A DNA stretch of 37,778 bases from Bacteroidales bacterium (GTDB lineage Bacteria; Bacteroidota; Bacteroidia; Bacteroidales; Bacteroidaceae), in the NCBI GenBank assembly GCA_004552195.1, contig SFPC01000043.1:1-37778 (forward strand), read 5' to 3'. Shown in pieces: positions 35,875-37,778 of the stretch. Positions within the stretch are counted from its first letter, which is position 1; each line of letters opens with the position of its first letter. A program made the translations under genes and the position numbers. The notes below the pieces were generated by a model, which did not search any database, was not told where the DNA came from, and saw only the letters and a program-made list of their open reading frames with translations.

Positions 35875-36663
35875 TCAAGAGGTGTGCCGTACCGTTTTTT
35901 CCTTGATCTTGCGGATCTTGATGAGCCGCTTCTTAAATCGGTTGACGCGCAGTGTCTGGTCGGTCACCGCCGCGCCGATGCAGTATTTGCTGAAACCGGA
36001 GGGCTTGATACGCAGCTTTCGCAACAAGGGAAGGATGGGTGAAGGCACGCGGCCGTCCCTTTTGAGTTCTATGACCACGATATTGTCCATGGTGGCCGTG
36101 GCCTGCGTTTTGTAATTGAAAAACCGGATGTCGAAGTCAATGGTGAGCCGCTCGGTCTTGCCCTTGTTGACCAACGTGATACGGTTGAAACGGTTGCCCA
36201 CGGTGGGCGTGAGATCATCAAAGGAAAGCCCGGCGCGCTGTTCGAGGAAGTCCTGCCCCGCCTGCTCGTTGATGACAGCGTCGAGGGAAGGCACGGGCAC
36301 GCGGCTCTTGAATGTTTTTCCGTGGTTGTCCTTTTTCTTGATTTCGAGAAAGGATTGGGCGGAGCCGACATAGGTGCGCACCCTCACCTTGCGGCGTGGG
36401 GTGTGTCCGGCTTGATGGAGGTGGAACATGGCATCGTTTTCGTCATCCCAATAGGTGGTGGCGTAAGGGCTGATACGATGCCCTTCTATCTCTTGGGAAT
36501 AATAGCTGTCGCGCGTAAGCTCCAGCAGCTGCAAGAGAGTGGGTATGTTGGTGAGATACTTCTGGTCCGTGCGTTTCATGAGCCTTATCTCCGACATCTC
36601 GTCGAGCGTGATGGGCGGCATGGCTCGCAAAAGCTCTTCAATACGACTGTCTTGGTTGTCCAT
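35875..36663 (-). CDS. VTC-domain polyphosphate polymerase-like protein
   Basis: 262-residue protein of the triphosphate-tunnel superfamily, related to the catalytic domain of yeast Vtc4, which makes polyphosphate from ATP. Tunnel-lining basic and acidic motifs are visible: KRTDQKYLT (30-38), KVRVRTY, FLEIKKK (Glu plus Lys), LTIDFDIRFF, VVIELKRDG and KPSGFSKYCIG. No signal peptide or membrane segment, so it is cytoplasmic and could act at the membrane with DUF4956, encoded 105 bp downstream. Whether it makes polyphosphate here is inference. Confidence 0.88.
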   Translation of the reverse strand: MDNQDSRIEELLRAMPPITLDEMSEIRLMKRTDQKYLTNIPTLLQLLELTRDSYYSQEIEGHRISPYATTYWDDENDAMFHLHQAGHTPRRKVRVRTYVGSAQSFLEIKKKDNHGKTFKSRVPVPSLDAVINEQAGQDFLEQRAGLSFDDLTPTVGNRFNRITLVNKGKTERLTIDFDIRFFNYKTQATATMDNIVVIELKRDGRVPSPILPLLRKLRIKPSGFSKYCIGAAVTDQTLRVNRFKKRLIKIRKIKEKTVRHTS

Positions 36664-36682
36664 AGCATGAAAGGCGAAAGAA

Positions 36683-36709
36683 CAAAGTTATTGTAGTTTT
36701 CGCAGCAAA
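36683..36709 (-). promoter_or_regulatory. Probable promoter for the VTC-DUF4956-CotH cluster
   Basis: On the minus strand TAACTTTG (36690-36683) matches TAnnTTTG, with TTTG (36709-36706) upstream at a 15-bp gap, shorter than ideal. Transcription would start close to the ATG at 36663. Confidence 0.45.
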
Positions 36710-36829
36710 TATATTTGAAAAAACAGCTATGCCAAAGTAAATTGAGCTTAAATCGACAATTCGGCCGTATTTTCCCGTAAATATCCATTTATGCTATTGC
36801 AAGGCTGCATTGAAACGGCAACAGGACAC

Positions 36830-37540
36830 CTACTCAAAATAAAACGAGAGGACGACCATGCCCACCGTGGCGCGGTCAATGCTCTGGGTATAGACCATCT
36901 GCGAGGGGTCGGTCAGGTCGTTGCGCTTCTTCTTGAATACATTGCCCAGACCGAAGCAGAACTTGAGTTCGGGGATGAACTTGAAGAAGGGCATATAGAG
37001 GTCGCACCCCATGCCGGCTTCGAGCATGAGGGTGAAAGGCTTGACCTGCAACTTGTCGTGCTTGCCGGTGGTCAAATCGTACATGGGTGCTACGCCCGCA
37101 ATGACGTAGGGACGGTAATTGTTGAAACGCGGGGCAGAAATCTTCAGGTCGAGGGGCACACCCACATAGCATGACTTCATGTCCTGGTACTCCTGGTTTC
37201 CCGTGGAGAGGTCGCGCAGGGTGATGTGCTTGGAACCGAAATGAAGGGAGGGCACAGCACGGAGCGAAACGTAACGGTGGAGCTTCCACTCGCCCAGCAC
37301 ACCGACCGAGAAGCCCACATTGGTCTGGTCGGTGGACGACACCCATTGCTGACCCGTGGCCGGGTCGATATAGCCGTTGTTCTGCAGCTGCAAGGCTTCG
37401 TCGTGCAATCCCACAAAGAAGCCGTAATGAAACTGGCGGTCGTCAATGAAAGGCTTGTTCTGCACACGCCGCTGCTGGGCCGCCATACATACGCAGCAAC
37501 CCAACATATATATCATAAGGAGTAATCGGTGTAGCTTCAT
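36830..37540 (-). CDS. porT: PorT-family T9SS outer-membrane protein
   Basis: PorT is needed for the type IX secretion system that exports proteins with the C-terminal sorting tails seen elsewhere in this window. The 236-residue protein has a signal peptide (ending CMAAQ), then QFHYGFFVGLHDEALQL, SVGVLGEWKLHRYVSLRAVPSLHFG, VPLDLKISAPRFNNYRPYVIAGVAPMYDL, ELKFCFGLGNVFKK and an ending SIDRATVGMVVLSFYFE; these match the PorT pattern of a small barrel ending in an aromatic residue plus Glu. A start at 37549 would add three residues. The name is by family resemblance; other PorT/outer-membrane beta-barrel paralogues exist. Confidence 0.75.
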   Translation of the reverse strand: MKLHRLLLMIYMLGCCVCMAAQQRRVQNKPFIDDRQFHYGFFVGLHDEALQLQNNGYIDPATGQQWVSSTDQTNVGFSVGVLGEWKLHRYVSLRAVPSLHFGSKHITLRDLSTGNQEYQDMKSCYVGVPLDLKISAPRFNNYRPYVIAGVAPMYDLTTGKHDKLQVKPFTLMLEAGMGCDLYMPFFKFIPELKFCFGLGNVFKKKRNDLTDPSQMVYTQSIDRATVGMVVLSFYFE

Positions 37541-37778
37541 AAGCAGCATTATATCTTTTATTCAAGTTTCGCAAATTGCGTAACTTATTGGTTATTAAGT
37601 TAGGGTCGCTTTGCTCCCAAGGTTATGAGGTTATAAAGTTACCGTCGGAGTATAGTATTTTCTGCTATACGGAAACTTCTAAGTAGGTGTTGAAAATTAG
37701 TTTATATCATGTGTGCTCTATTGGGATGCAGTTAGTTTCTTTTTTTGAGATTGCTCTCCCCCGATAACGGGGGAGTTG
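37541..37778. other. Gene-free right edge with GC hairpin
   Basis: No gene. CTCCCCCG (37756-37763) pairs perfectly with CGGGGGAG (37768-37775), loop ATAA, preceded by a TTTTTTT run; it resembles an intergenic stem I have seen in other Bacteroidales (recollection, not checked). It could be the terminator of a minus-strand or neighbouring gene beyond the window. No clear porT promoter was found. Confidence 0.45.

Overview
The window comes from a Bacteroidota genome, almost certainly order Bacteroidales and probably Prevotella-like (the family is inference). Supporting signs are a full SusBCDEF starch locus, lipoproteins with acidic residues after the lipidated Cys, promoters of the TAnnTTTG type with no strong Shine-Dalgarno sequences, a cvpA-sufB pair, a fused aspartokinase/homoserine dehydrogenase, a PorT-type protein of the type IX secretion system (T9SS), and secreted proteins ending in a T9SS-like C-terminal motif. 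No rRNA, tRNA, CRISPR array, transposase or phage gene was seen.

Layout. 1-574: gene-free, with a 21-bp palindromic repeat array and a promoter. 575-11961 (+): starch operon susB-susC-susD-susE-susF followed by a secreted plant-type GH13 alpha-amylase where susG would be expected. Strong RNA structures lie between susB and susC and between susF and the amylase. 12218-13642 (+): a PurF paralogue whose glutaminase catalytic Cys is Gly. 13761-17837 (-): thrA, with a conserved homoserine dehydrogenase loop missing, and upstream of it a GHL10 (DUF187) glycosidase. 17838-18984: about 1.1 kb of gene-free DNA with three repeat families. 18985-21749 (+): a broken IspD/TarI-like cytidylyltransferase, a LicD-family protein and a GT4 glycosyltransferase. 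21902-26905 (+): an orphan FecE-type ABC ATPase, topB with no normal start codon, cvpA, and sufB without sufC. 26906-27385: terminators and the longest 21-bp array. 27386-36663 (-): a surface-protein/polyphosphate cluster reading VTC polymerase, DUF4956 membrane protein, DUF2490 barrel, small secreted protein, Cthe_2159-like beta-helix, CotH kinase-like protein with dockerin and cohesin-like domains, and a cohesin-like/List-Bact repeat protein. 36830-37540 (-): porT.

How it fits together. The sus genes bind starch at the surface (SusD/E/F), import oligosaccharides (SusC) and trim them in the periplasm (SusB). The amylase lacks a lipobox but has a T9SS-like tail, so it may reach the surface by a different route from classical lipoprotein SusG. 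The right-hand cluster joins a polyphosphate polymerase fold to a CotH kinase fold and several T9SS-like cargo proteins. It is the best candidate here for an undescribed system.

Caution. Three housekeeping genes (thrA, ispD, topB) each carry a lesion in or beside a highly conserved motif. These could be real, strain-specific or assembly artefacts, and raw reads would decide.
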